Shown here: positions 18,569-27,634 of the stretch, one piece after another
How the letters are laid out: each line of letters begins with the position of its first letter
Position numbering within the stretch: position 1 is the first letter of the stretch
NCBI GenBank assembly: GCA_004299485.1
Contig: SCQP01000001.1
Location: 124,001 to 188,000, forward strand
Source: Acidobacteriota bacterium
GTDB lineage: Bacteria > Acidobacteriota > Terriglobia > Terriglobales > SCQP01
Direction of reading: 5' to 3'
Length of the DNA: 64,000 nt
The notes under the pieces: generated by a model
Seen by the model: the letters and a program-made list of their open reading frames with translations, nothing else
Databases searched by the model: none
What the model was told of the DNA's origin: nothing
Made by a program: the position numbers and the translations under genes

Positions 18569-21049
18569 ATGCCGCTGCAGGATCTAAAGGTCGCCGCGCG
18601 CACGCTGCGCAAAAATCCGGTCTTTACACTCGCCGCGGTGGTGACTATCGCGCTCGGCATCGGCGCCAGCACCGCCATCTTCAGTGTCACCAACGCCGTC
18701 CTGCTGCGGCCGCTGCCGTATAAGAACCCGGCGCAGTTGGTGGTTGCCTGCATGGACCTGCAGGCGCGCCACGTCCGCGACTTTCCTTTTTCCAACGAAG
18801 ACTTTATTGACATGCGCGATCAGACGACGAGCGCCTTTCAGGGCTTCGCGGGCGTCTTCACGGGGCGCGCGATCCTGCCGGCGCTCGACGGAACGCCTGA
18901 ACAAGTGCGCATCGCCGTCGTCACCACCAACTTCTTCCGGTTGACGGGCGCTCACCTCGCGCTCGGCCGCGATTTTACCGCCCAGGACGGCCTGCCTCAG
19001 CCGCCGCCTCCACCGCCGGGGGCGCAGGGCGCCCCGACGCCGCGCCTGCCCACGATGGCGATTGTGAGCTACAGCTACTTCGAGCGCCGCTTTGGCGGCA
19101 ATCCGGCGATTCTCGGTCATGTCATGCCCACGCAAGGCGGCCTCAAGCCGGTCATCGTCGGAGTGCTGGCGCCGCACTTCCAGCTCTACTTTCCCCCCGA
19201 AGCGCAGGTGCTGCCCGATCCGCAAATCTGGTTCGCCAACCGTCTAAGTTACAACAACCAAAACCGCGATTCAGTTTCGATCCATGCTATTGGGAGGCTG
19301 AAGCCAGGCGTCACCTTGCAGCAGGCGCAGGATGCCGTCAGCCGCGTCGCCGCAGTGGCGCGCCAACATTTTCTGATTGAGCGCACCGCCGGCTACGCGA
19401 TCCGGCTGGAGCCGCTGCTCGGCTACGTGACCTCGCAGGTGCGGCCGGCCATCGAGGCGCTGATGGGCGCAGCCATCTTCCTGCTGCTCATTGCCTGCGC
19501 CAACGTCGGCAACCTTCTACTGGTGCGGGCGTCGGTGCGCGAGCGCGAACTGGCGGTGCGGGCCGTGATGGGGGCGAGCCGCTGGCGCCTGATCCGCCAG
19601 ATGCTGATCGAGGCGCTGCTGCTCGCGGTGCTCGGCGCCGCTGGCGGCCTGTTGTTGGCCTGGGCGGGGATGCACGAACTGCTGGCCATCGCGCCCGCAA
19701 CCCTGCCTCGCCTGGCGTCGATCCGTATTGACGGCCCGGTGCTGCTATTTACGGCCATCGCGGCCCTGGTGGCGGCTGCAATTTTCGGAACGCTCTCCGC
19801 CTGGCGCGCGTCGCGTCCCGAAACTCTCGCCGTGCTCCGCGGCAGCGGCCGCACCGAGGGCCTGACCCACGCGGGCATGACGCGGCGCGTGGTCGCGGTG
19901 ATCGAGGTGGCGCTGGCATTTGTGCTGCTGATCGGGTCGGGCCTGATGTTCCGTAGTTTTCGCGACCTGGAGCACACGAACCCGGGGTTCGATCCGCAGG
20001 GATTGCTGACGTTCCAGATCCTGGGCGGCAGGGGCGGCAATCCCGCCGCGCGCGCCGCCGAAGTGCGCCAAACCGAGCAGGCACTGGAGGCGATTCCCGG
20101 CGTCCAAAGCGTCTCCGCCGCGCGCCCGCTGCCGCTGGCCGGCGGGTTTAGCCCGATTCGCTGGGGCAACCTCGATGCGGGCCAAAATGCCAGCCTGTAT
20201 CAGGCCACCGACTTTCAATTTGTGCTGCCCGGCTACTTCGAAGCCATGCACATACCGTTGCTCGCCGGCCGTACCTTTACCGAAGCCGACAACCAGCCCG
20301 GTCGCAACGTTGTGGTCGTAGACCAGGAACTGGCGCACAAAGCGTTTCCGCGTGGCGATGCCATCGGAAAACAAATTTTAATTCGGGTCGCCACGCCCCA
20401 GCCCGTCCCCGTCGAAATCATTGGCGTCGTCGCCCACACGCGCGACGAGTCGCTCGCAGTGCCCGGCCGCGAACAGGTGTATTTCACCGACGCCTATGTG
20501 GGCTCAGGGGTCGTTAATAATTGGGTGATCCGCGGCACCGGGAATGTGGCGGGCCTAAGCAACGAAGTGCGCGCCACAATCAAACGCCTGAACCCTAATG
20601 TACTCGTGACCGGGATTCAGCCGATGGATGCGCTGGTGGCCACAATGCAATCCAGCACGCGTTTCTCACTGCTGCTGATCGGTGTTTTCGCGGTCATCGC
20701 GCTGCTGCTCGCTGCGGTCGGTCTCTACGGCGTGCTGGCCACCGCGGTACGGCAACGAACCGCTGAATTCGGCGTGCGCATGGCTCTCGGCTCCGAGCCC
20801 GGCGGCATCTTCCGGCTGGTCGTGGGGCAGGGACTGCGCCTGACGGTGACCGGCATCATCGCGGGGCTGGTGGCCGCCGTGGCGCTCACCCGCCTGATCG
20901 GCAGTCTGCTCGTTGGTGTTACGCCGACCGATCCGGCAACGTTTGCCGCGATGGTGGTGCTGTTTTTCGTGATTGCCGCCCTCGCTTCGTGGCTGCCAGC
21001 CTGGCGCGCCTCGCGGCTCGACCCGAACGCCGCCCTGCGCGAGCAGTAA
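18569..21049 (+). CDS. ADOP-type (MacB/FtsX-like) ABC transporter permease
   Basis: The complete 826-aa permease has the N-terminal [20 protein letters not shown] and [20 protein letters not shown] signatures, a MacB-PCD-like periplasmic part, a first FtsX block ([40 protein letters not shown]), a second periplasmic part and a second FtsX block ([31 protein letters not shown]), ending in [13 protein letters not shown]. The duplicated layout and absence of an ATPase neighbour define the acidobacterial orphan class. A Pro-rich insert ([16 protein letters not shown], near residue 148) sits in the first periplasmic part. Substrate is unknown. It is a distant paralogue of the partial gene at 1-1221. 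Confidence 0.95.
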   Translation: MPLQDLKVAARTLRKNPVFTLAAVVTIALGIGASTAIFSVTNAVLLRPLPYKNPAQLVVACMDLQARHVRDFPFSNEDFIDMRDQTTSAFQGFAGVFTGRAILPALDGTPEQVRIAVVTTNFFRLTGAHLALGRDFTAQDGLPQPPPPPPGAQGAPTPRLPTMAIVSYSYFERRFGGNPAILGHVMPTQGGLKPVIVGVLAPHFQLYFPPEAQVLPDPQIWFANRLSYNNQNRDSVSIHAIGRLKPGVTLQQAQDAVSRVAAVARQHFLIERTAGYAIRLEPLLGYVTSQVRPAIEALMGAAIFLLLIACANVGNLLLVRASVRERELAVRAVMGASRWRLIRQMLIEALLLAVLGAAGGLLLAWAGMHELLAIAPATLPRLASIRIDGPVLLFTAIAALVAAAIFGTLSAWRASRPETLAVLRGSGRTEGLTHAGMTRRVVAVIEVALAFVLLIGSGLMFRSFRDLEHTNPGFDPQGLLTFQILGGRGGNPAARAAEVRQTEQALEAIPGVQSVSAARPLPLAGGFSPIRWGNLDAGQNASLYQATDFQFVLPGYFEAMHIPLLAGRTFTEADNQPGRNVVVVDQELAHKAFPRGDAIGKQILIRVATPQPVPVEIIGVVAHTRDESLAVPGREQVYFTDAYVGSGVVNNWVIRGTGNVAGLSNEVRATIKRLNPNVLVTGIQPMDALVATMQSSTRFSLLLIGVFAVIALLLAAVGLYGVLATAVRQRTAEFGVRMALGSEPGGIFRLVVGQGLRLTVTGIIAGLVAAVALTRLIGSLLVGVTPTDPATFAAMVVLFFVIAALASWLPAWRASRLDPNAALREQ

Positions 21050-21144
21050 GGGATCAGCCGCTTTCAGGTGGCCGACACGATGGCCGTGTCGAAGTGCTGC
21101 CCGGTGACCTCGCTCAGTTTGGCGAACTCGCCTAGCCGGGGCAG

Positions 21145-21489
21145 TTACCGGGAGACGGGCCGGCGCCGCTGGATTTCATCCAAAGCCAGAGCGGAGTGCG
21201 CCACCGCCGCGCCCGCCCGCATCTCGGCGGCGACCCAGATGGCCTCCATGATTTCCGGCTCGGTGGCGCCAGCCGTCAGGGCGGCCGCGGTGTGGTGACG
21301 AATGCAATAGGGACACTGGGTGACGTGCGCCACAGCCACCGCGATCAACTGCTTGGTCTTGCCGGGCAGGGCGCCATCGGCGTAGGTCTGGCGGCTGAAG
21401 ACGCGCCACGCGGCCAACATCTCGGGCGCTGCGGCTTCGCGGGCCTTGCCAATTTCCGGCGTTGCTTCCGGATAGAGTGATTTTTCCAT
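21145..21489 (-). CDS. AhpD/carboxymuconolactone decarboxylase-family protein
   Basis: The 114-aa all-helical protein carries the CxxC redox motif in VTQCPYCIRHHTAAALTAGA (Cys and downstream His residues), the AhpD-like signature of the CMD family. Members act as thiol-dependent peroxidase partners or gamma-carboxymuconolactone decarboxylases; the CxxC with HH argues for the redox type. It is a lone minus-strand gene between the ADOP permease and the TPR gene. Confidence 0.9.
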   Translation of the reverse strand: MEKSLYPEATPEIGKAREAAAPEMLAAWRVFSRQTYADGALPGKTKQLIAVAVAHVTQCPYCIRHHTAAALTAGATEPEIMEAIWVAAEMRAGAAVAHSALALDEIQRRRPVSR

Positions 21490-21545
21490 GACGAGTTGTC
21501 CCCTTTACCCATGGTGCAACGTTTGCCGGCAAGGCTGCAAAGCTT

Positions 21546-21585
21546 TCAAGCGGGTGGCGTGGCGCAGCCACGCCGGGCCCCGTGC
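21546..21585. repeat. Short palindromic intergenic repeat, family D, copy 1
   Basis: A 40-bp segment with the hairpin core GGCGTGGC-GCA-GCCACGCC recurs in inverted orientation at 61827-61866 with two mismatches. Here it lies upstream of the TPR gene; the other copy interrupts a HEPN gene. Confidence 0.75.
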
Positions 21586-21630
21586 GAATCAATGTGTTAC
21601 TCTGGCGTCGCAAAGTCCCGGAGGTGTGCG

Positions 21631-22509
21631 ATGCGATTTTTTTTGCCGGCGCTGGTAGCGGCGGCCCTGCTCACCGGCGGCCCTGTAGCCGCCACAGCGC
21701 AAGCCGCGCCCGCGGCCGGCGCTTTCGAGGTAACCTCGCAACTCGGCCGCAAACTCTATGCTCTGCCCGATGACGCGGCCATACGGGCCGCGCAGCATGC
21801 GCTCGCCGCTGACCCTGGGAACCCCAAGCTGGTGCTGGCGCTCTCGCTCGCGCAGGCCAACCAGCGGCAGTATCGCGAGGCGATTGCGACCGACACGCGC
21901 GGGCTGCGGGCGGCGCCGCGTGACGCTTCCCTGCTGCTCGAGCGCGGCCACCGCGAGCTCGGCCTGCGGGAATTCCGCCTCGCGCAGCGAGATCTGGAGC
22001 GCGCCGTGCAGCTCGATCCCCGGCTGCTGCAGGCGCACTATCACCTCGCGCTGGCGCACTATTTCCAGGGGCAGTTCGCCGCCGCCGCTATGCAGTTCTT
22101 GCGTGCGCGCGATCTGGCGACGACCGACGACGACTTGATTGACTGCTCCAACTGGGCCTACGTCTCCCTGCGCCGCGCCCGCAAACCGCAGGCCGCTGCC
22201 CGCGTCCTGAAGCGGATCACCCCGGCGATGCGCAACCATGACACGCACATCGCCTTTTATCTGCGCCTGATCCGCTTCTACCAGGGCGCTCTGCCAGCCT
22301 CGCAGGTGCAGCCGCCCAAACCGAAAGATCCGAACGACACCGAGGCCGAACTGGCGTTCGATACGGTGACCTACGGCCTAGGCAACTGGGACCTCTACCA
22401 CGGCCAGCGCCGCGCGGCCCGCGCGCTGTTCCGGCAGGTGGTGACCGGCCAGGCCTGGAACGCCTGGGGCTTCATCGGCTCGGAAACCGAACTCGCGCGG
22501 GAAAAATAG
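21631..22509 (+). CDS. Exported tetratricopeptide-repeat protein
   Basis: The start at 21631 is preceded by GGAGG 7 nt upstream and gives a signal peptide (MRFFLPALVAAALLTGG, cleavage near TAQA). The 292-aa product has TPR units in the middle, e.g. NPKLVLALSLAQANQRQYRE, ERGHRELGLREFRLAQRDLE and LLQAHYHLALAHYFQGQFAA. It ends with RRAARALFRQVVTGQAWNAW, typical of TPR proteins that act as periplasmic scaffolds. No enzymatic domain was seen. Function is unknown beyond protein-protein interaction. Confidence 0.85.
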   Translation: MRFFLPALVAAALLTGGPVAATAQAAPAAGAFEVTSQLGRKLYALPDDAAIRAAQHALAADPGNPKLVLALSLAQANQRQYREAIATDTRGLRAAPRDASLLLERGHRELGLREFRLAQRDLERAVQLDPRLLQAHYHLALAHYFQGQFAAAAMQFLRARDLATTDDDLIDCSNWAYVSLRRARKPQAAARVLKRITPAMRNHDTHIAFYLRLIRFYQGALPASQVQPPKPKDPNDTEAELAFDTVTYGLGNWDLYHGQRRAARALFRQVVTGQAWNAWGFIGSETELAREK

Positions 22510-22616
22510 TCGATTGGATCCGTACGCCTCGGCAGCCGCGCTCGTTTGAGAACTGGCGCTCGGCCCCTGCCGCCACGGTCACCTGCCCGCTGCCGCTGCA
22601 ACCCACGGCGGGAAGC

Positions 22617-23040
22617 CTATGCGTTCCGCGCGGCGGGGCTTTTGGTCACGTTGACGGTGCCGGCCGCCAACGCCATGGGCGGCTGATCCGGAAACGTGGC
22701 AATGAGGGTCAACTGGCCGCCCGGCGCTTCCACCGTTCGCCGCAGCGTGGAGAGCGCGGCGCTCCAGGCGCGACACTTGCATTTGCTTGACTCCCAAAAC
22801 ATCCGCCAGTTTGGCTTGGCTGATTCTGCGGCTGTTGCGCATTTCCGCAAGGGTTGCGCGACGGTCAATCTTGCCCAGCAAGGCCTGCTCCCTGGTCTCG
22901 TTGTCACCGCTCACGAGCAGAATCCCGCGCCGTGCTGGATCGAACGCAAAAGCCACGCGCCAGACGCCGCGATCTGCACGCTCAAGGTGCCCCTGAACCG
23001 GGTTTGGCGCCGGCTGCGCATTTTTGGCTAAACCTTCTGG
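22617..23040 (-). pseudogene. Decayed HigB-HigA-like toxin-antitoxin locus
   Basis: Reading the minus strand, the frame from about 23040 gives HigB-type toxin sequence (DRGVWRVAFAFDPARRGILL then VSGDN) with no N-terminal half. It continues in the same frame, without a stop, into an antitoxin XRE domain (LAEMRNSRRISQAKLADVLG, VKQMQVSRLER). Just after this the frame shifts: the expected tail ALSTLRRTVEAPGGQLTLIA continues in another frame to 22617. So the toxin lost its start and its own stop, and the antitoxin has a frameshift. The locus should be inactive. Confidence 0.75.
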
Positions 23041-23102
23041 CCAATTACGGGTTCGGCCTCGCCAGCTTTACCATCCTTCGCGTGATACCCTGTGTCAGCC
23101 TC

Positions 23103-26100
23103 ATGCGCGTGGTCATTCATGTCGCTCTTGCCCTTGTGTGCGGGATGTCCGCCGCGGCCCAGACCGCCGTAGTGCGCGGCCGTGCGCTCGACGCCCTGGG
23201 GCAACCTATCGCGGGCGTGCACGTCGTGCTCTCGAGCAGCGGCCGGCGGGTTGCGTCCACCGAATCTTCTGCCGATGGACGCTTCCATCTGCCGGTGCCC
23301 CCGGGCGACTATGTCTTAACGGCGCACTGGGGCAGCCAGCAACTGCAGCGCACCAGGCTACGGCTGGCAGCGGGCCAGACAAGGCGCGTGCAACTGAAAT
23401 TTTCCCCTACGGCCGAGGCCCTGGCCCGGCCGGGTGCGGGCAGCGCCCAGAAACTGGCTGCGCACCAGGTGGCCAGCTTGCCGCTCGAGGAGCGCGATTC
23501 GTCAAAATTACTGCTGCTGGCTGCGGGCACGACTACCGCGTCGGGTACAGGTGGAAATTTCACCCAGCAGTATTCGGTGCATGGGCAGCGGGGCGAGGCA
23601 TCGGTGTTCGCGCTCGATGGTGCCGACACGACCGACCCGGAGCTGGGTGGGGCGACGATATCGGATTTCAACGTGGATGCGATCCGGTCAATCAACAGCC
23701 TGTCGGGCGTGCTTCCCGCATCCGTGGGCGAAGGGGCGGCCGGATACGTAAATGTCATCACCAAGTCGGGCACGAAGCAATTTCACGGCGACCTGTTCGA
23801 GTTTTTGCGGAATTCGGCTTTCGACGCACGCAATTTTTTCGACCGGCAGAGCGCGACCGCTCCCGGCCGCATTCCCCGGTTCCGGCGCAACGAATTCGGC
23901 GGCACGCTGGGAGGACCGCTGGCGGAGCGCACGTATTATTTCATCGAGTACCAGGGCCTGCGGCAGACACTGGGTACGACGCAGGTACTTTCTGTACCTT
24001 CCGCCGCCGAGCGAGAGGGCCTGGATACGACCGCTTATGCCGGCGATACCCTTGATGTGCCTGTGAGCCCCGCGATCAAGCCGATTCTGGCGCGCTATCC
24101 CTTGCCGAATGACCCGAGCGGACCTTTCGGGGCGCAGACGTTCGCAACGTCGTCCGACGTTACGACACGCAGCGACCAATACTCGTTGCGACTCGACCGG
24201 CAATGGACACGGCGCTCCCAGTTGTTCGCGCGCTACACCGTCGAGAACGTGCTGGGACCGACCACCAATCCCAACCAGACCGCGTTGGACCCGGCCTTTG
24301 CGCAATTGTTCAGCGAGCACTACCGCAGCGTGGCGCTGCACTATGCGCGCATCCTGAGCCCCGATTTCACGAGCGATACACTGGTGGGCTTTATCCGCAG
24401 CACGCCGGTGTATGCCTCGCTCGACACCAGCGATCCGGCGATGAATTTTGCAGACGGGCTCTTCCAATCTTTCAATGGGCTGGGCGGGGGATTCCGGGGT
24501 ATGTGGAGCAACCTGTTTCAGTTCCGTCAGAATTTTGCCGATCAGCATGGCAATCATATTTTTCAGTTTGGCGGCGAAGTGCGTTTCAACCGCGACACCT
24601 CGATATTCACCTTCAGCACCGACGGCAGCTACACCTTCGGCGCCGGCAGTGTCTATGCTCCGGTGGCCATCCGCTCGGCCAGCGGGAAGCACGACATTTC
24701 CGCCGGAGGGTTGCTTCCGGATACGCTTTCGGCGTTTTTGACGGCGACGCCATTCCAGTATTCCCAGAGTACGGCCGAACCTGGCTTTCCGCAGGGCAAC
24801 CGCCAGGGCGAGGCCGCTATTCACCGCGCCGCTTACAACGGCTACTTTCAAGATACCTGGCATGTGGCGCCGAAGCTCACCCTGACCTCCGGGCTGCGCT
24901 ACGAACTGGATACGCCCCTGACCGAGGCCCATGATGAGAATTCGGGGCCGCTGTTTACAGAGGGAGGCGAGCAGTGGCTCGCCAACCCGCAGCCGGTCTG
25001 GCATACCGACTGGAACGGATGGGGGCCGCGATTCAGCGCCGCCTGGCAAGCCGGCCGGACAACGCTCGTGCATGCGGGCGCGGGCATCGTCACCATTCTT
25101 TATTACCCGAACCCGGATACCGGCTCGTTCAACGGTTTTCCCTTTGCCGTCGAAACCGTAGCGACGGCTTCGCGCGGCGTGCCCGTCCCCTTCAGCCCGT
25201 CGGTGCAGACGGTGGCACTGCCGCTGCTGTATACGCCGGCGGGACAGCGCGTGTATCCGCCCAACTCCAGCTATGCGGCCCCGAACACCCCGATTGACGT
25301 AGACCGATTCGAGCGCCAGTTGGCGGCCCAGTTTCCGGGCGGCCAGGTGCGGCCGATTCAGTTGTACGGTCAGAGCCCGGATTTCGGCAACGGCTATATG
25401 GCGACCGAAGTCGTGGGCGTGGAGCACCGCTTGCGCGATTACAGCCTGAGCGCCAACTACGTGGGTGTTACCGGTGTTCATCTGATCGGCAATATCTTCC
25501 CCAACGGCTACAACGGAGCCGCCCCCGGCTTCGCCCCCTACACCCAGTTCGACGCCAGCGGACAGGTGAGCGGCGGGTTTGGCGAGGAGATCCTGTTCAG
25601 CAATCCGTTTCACTCCTCCTACAATGCCGGCGAGCTCGGGGTGCGAAAAGCGCCCGGTGCAGCCGGGCTCGGCTTTAACGCCAGCTTCACCTATAGTCAT
25701 GCGATTGATAATCAGGCCGGTCAAGGCGCTCCGCCGCAGGATCCCTACGAACCGGGACAAGAGCGCGGCAATTCGAATACCGACACGCCACTCGATTTGA
25801 GCGTTTCGGTCGCCGAACAGATTCCCGCCGCAGCGCTGCCGCATCCACTGGGGTGGCTTGCGGCCTGGCAGGTGGAGGCCATCGGACAGATGAGCAGCGG
25901 CACCCCGTTCTCGGTCGTCTCCGGCATTGAGCAGACTGGGTGGGGTAACAACAGCGATAACCGCCCGGACCAGACCGGCACGCCGGTGCTCTCGACCAGC
26001 CGCAGCGTGCGCGAGGACTACTTCGGACGCAGCGCCGAGAACGCGCGCTACTTCACGGTGCCGATCGGCATCGCCGGCGGCTCGGGTCCGTTCCAGGGAC

Positions 26101-26357
26101 GCGCGGGAACTCTCGGACGGAACACGTTCCGCGGTCCCGCCTACCGGGATTTGGACCTGGCGATTTTTCGCACCTTCGGGCTCGGCGGCAAACCCGAGCG
26201 CGCTCACCTGGAACTGCGCGGCGAGGCCTACAACGTGCTGAACGAGGTGAATTTCGCGTCTCCCAACCGCGTGCTGACCGGCGCCGGCTTTGGCCTCATT
26301 GACGCCACCAGGGGCAACTCACGCCAACTGCAGCTTTCCGCCAAGGTGATCTTTTAA
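23103..26357 (+). CDS. Oar-like TonB-dependent receptor with carboxypeptidase-regulatory-like domain
   Basis: The frame is open much further upstream, but ATG at 23103 gives the only good signal peptide (MRVVIHVALALVCGMSAAAQ). The 1084-aa protein has a CarboxypepD_reg-like domain (RGRALDALGQPIAGVHVVLS), a plug (YSVHGQRGEASVFALDGADT, GEGAAGYVNVITKSGTKQFH), FFDRQS and FGGTLGGPL elements typical of Oar/large acidobacterial receptors, and a barrel ending in RQLQLSAKVIF. It is an outer-membrane transporter or structural protein; the ligand is unknown. It starts just after the decayed HigBA locus and has no cotranscribed partner. Confidence 0.93.
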   Translation: MRVVIHVALALVCGMSAAAQTAVVRGRALDALGQPIAGVHVVLSSSGRRVASTESSADGRFHLPVPPGDYVLTAHWGSQQLQRTRLRLAAGQTRRVQLKFSPTAEALARPGAGSAQKLAAHQVASLPLEERDSSKLLLLAAGTTTASGTGGNFTQQYSVHGQRGEASVFALDGADTTDPELGGATISDFNVDAIRSINSLSGVLPASVGEGAAGYVNVITKSGTKQFHGDLFEFLRNSAFDARNFFDRQSATAPGRIPRFRRNEFGGTLGGPLAERTYYFIEYQGLRQTLGTTQVLSVPSAAEREGLDTTAYAGDTLDVPVSPAIKPILARYPLPNDPSGPFGAQTFATSSDVTTRSDQYSLRLDRQWTRRSQLFARYTVENVLGPTTNPNQTALDPAFAQLFSEHYRSVALHYARILSPDFTSDTLVGFIRSTPVYASLDTSDPAMNFADGLFQSFNGLGGGFRGMWSNLFQFRQNFADQHGNHIFQFGGEVRFNRDTSIFTFSTDGSYTFGAGSVYAPVAIRSASGKHDISAGGLLPDTLSAFLTATPFQYSQSTAEPGFPQGNRQGEAAIHRAAYNGYFQDTWHVAPKLTLTSGLRYELDTPLTEAHDENSGPLFTEGGEQWLANPQPVWHTDWNGWGPRFSAAWQAGRTTLVHAGAGIVTILYYPNPDTGSFNGFPFAVETVATASRGVPVPFSPSVQTVALPLLYTPAGQRVYPPNSSYAAPNTPIDVDRFERQLAAQFPGGQVRPIQLYGQSPDFGNGYMATEVVGVEHRLRDYSLSANYVGVTGVHLIGNIFPNGYNGAAPGFAPYTQFDASGQVSGGFGEEILFSNPFHSSYNAGELGVRKAPGAAGLGFNASFTYSHAIDNQAGQGAPPQDPYEPGQERGNSNTDTPLDLSVSVAEQIPAAALPHPLGWLAAWQVEAIGQMSSGTPFSVVSGIEQTGWGNNSDNRPDQTGTPVLSTSRSVREDYFGRSAENARYFTVPIGIAGGSGPFQGRAGTLGRNTFRGPAYRDLDLAIFRTFGLGGKPERAHLELRGEAYNVLNEVNFASPNRVLTGAGFGLIDATRGNSRQLQLSAKVIF

Positions 26358-27099
26358 CGGCTGCGTGGCCCGCCGATGCGGCTCGGCACGGGGCGACTCG
26401 CGCCGCCTTGAGCCGGGACTGGGGCAAGCCTGCCTCTGGCACGTTTGCTGTTTCCCATTGCTCGGCGCGCCCTCGCCGCAGATACGGGCAGCGGCACGCT
26501 GGCCCCCGGTTCCCAAATGAGCCGACCTCGATCACGGTACAATCGGACTCGCGCGATCGCGCTGGAATGGCCAGTGTTTACAGGGGTCTTCTTCAGCTGG
26601 TCCACTCGCACCATCGCGCACGAAAATACACGGTTTGAGGTCAAGCGGCACAAAAACCGGCACCGAAAACAGTTGGGGTTATCTGGGCGGCCGGTGGCCA
26701 CGCCAAGGACGGGCCTTCGCACGTCGCCAATGCGAACATTCGAACCAAACTTGCTTGCCTCATGTTTGGCAGCAGCCGCCTCATTCAATACTGCGTTGCA
26801 TGCCCGTCTGTACGCGAAAATCGCATCCACGCCGATCCGGAGGGCGCCGCCGACAGCCGGTTGGACCGTCCTGGCAGGAAATCGCCTATTTTGAGGAACT
26901 GCCTAGCTCATGGTACGGCATGGCTGCTCGCCGATACCCGCGCCGGACCTCGCGGCAGCCGGTCAGACTGACGCAGCCGGGCAAGCGGCGGCTGCCCCGG
27001 CTAGTGCCGCTAAAACTGCCACTGGCACTTGGGACGGCTTGGCGGGTGCTGCCGCTGGTGCGGCGCAAGTTGCTGTGCAATAATCACTTACACGGTCGT
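26358..27099. other. 742-bp region without a recognised gene
   Basis: Between the receptor gene and tRNA-Leu, open frames on both strands lack family motifs and convincing starts. Base composition from about 26530 to 26900 is less GC-rich than the flanks, which would fit decayed foreign DNA next to a tRNA. No integrase or tRNA 3'-end duplicate was seen. Confidence 0.4.
27076..27084 (+). promoter_or_regulatory. Extended -10 element for tRNA-Leu
   Basis: TGCAATAAT fits the TGn-extended -10 pattern 16 bp before the tRNA. tRNA-Lys (TGGTAAACT) and tRNA-Pro (TGCTATAAT) in this window have the same arrangement. Confidence 0.45.
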
Positions 27100-27187
27100 G
27101 CTGGAGTGGCGGAACTGGCAGACGCAGCAGACTCAAAATCTGCCGAGGCTTGTCCTCTTGGGGGTTCGATTCCCCCCTCCAGCACCA
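27100..27187 (+). tRNA. tRNA-Leu (CAA)
   Basis: The 88-nt gene folds as a class II tRNA. The acceptor stem is GCTGGAG/CTCCAGC, the anticodon loop CTCAAAA gives anticodon CAA, the long variable arm is GAGGCTTGTCCTC-like, the T loop is GTTCGAT, and discriminator A is followed by an encoded CCA. Confidence 0.95.
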
Positions 27188-27251
27188 TTTTAAAATTGGG
27201 CTTTTAGCGCCGCGCTCACCGGTCCCCGCCGGTTGGCGAAATGCTGGGTGC

Positions 27252-27522
27252 GTGAAGAGGGTGACAGTTACCATTCCGGATGAGCTGGCGGCGGCGTTGG
27301 AACGCCACAGGAGCGCCCAGGAAAATCCGCAGGCGCTGGCGCTCCGTGGTGCAGAGCGCGCTACGGAGTTTCTTGCGGCAGTCCGGTTACTTGCGTGCGC
27401 CCGGACCGCTGCGCATCCGGCCTGCGACGCCGGACAGTGGACGCCGCGACATCGGCGAGAAGCACGATCAGTACCTGGCCGATGCATTTGGCGCTTGCCG
27501 ATACCGGGCCTCTGTGCTTTAA
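27252..27522 (+). pseudogene. Frameshifted RHH (CopG-like) antitoxin
   Basis: From GTG at 27252 the first frame reads VKRVTVTIPDELAAALERHR, the start of a ribbon-helix-helix antitoxin. Around 27340 the homology moves to another frame: VVQSALRSFLRQSGYL, then SGRRDIGEKHDQYLADAFG, as expected for this antitoxin family. A single-base indel therefore breaks the gene. Its last codons run into the inverted-repeat element, which supplies the TAA stop at 27520-27522. No PIN or other toxin follows. Confidence 0.7.
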
Positions 27523-27634
27523 AGCAGTTCCAGCCTTGGTGTAACCCGCTCCGAGGTAGAACGAGCGGCGTTCCCTGATGTCAACGCCGCAAACGCGCGG
27601 TCTGCCGGGCTATAGCTAGTCTGGAACTGCTTTA
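27520..27634. mobile_element. 115-bp nested inverted-repeat element, copy E1 (MITE-like)
   Basis: The ends are exact inverted repeats TAAAGCAGTTCCAG, extended imperfectly to about 30 bp. Inside is an 8-bp hairpin GCGGCGTT/AACGCCGC (27565-27572, 27583-27590) with loop CCCTGATGTC (reverse complement GACATCAGGG). The element at 53668-53784 is homologous along its whole length in opposite orientation. Both ends carry TA, which would suit IS630/Tc1-type TA-target insertion. It lies between convergent genes and supplies a stop codon to each: TAA at 27520-27522 (+) and TAA at 27634-27632 (-). It could act as a bidirectional terminator. Confidence 0.75.

Noticed and set aside
23688-26207. Very long minus-strand open frame (839 codons) opposite the Oar-like receptor gene
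   Set aside because: It lies entirely opposite a well-supported gene, has no family motif or signal peptide, and such frames are expected from GC-rich codon use.
26354-26830. 158-codon minus-strand ORF between the receptor and tRNA-Leu
   Set aside because: No motif or plausible start, and composition changes along it; treated as non-coding or decayed DNA.
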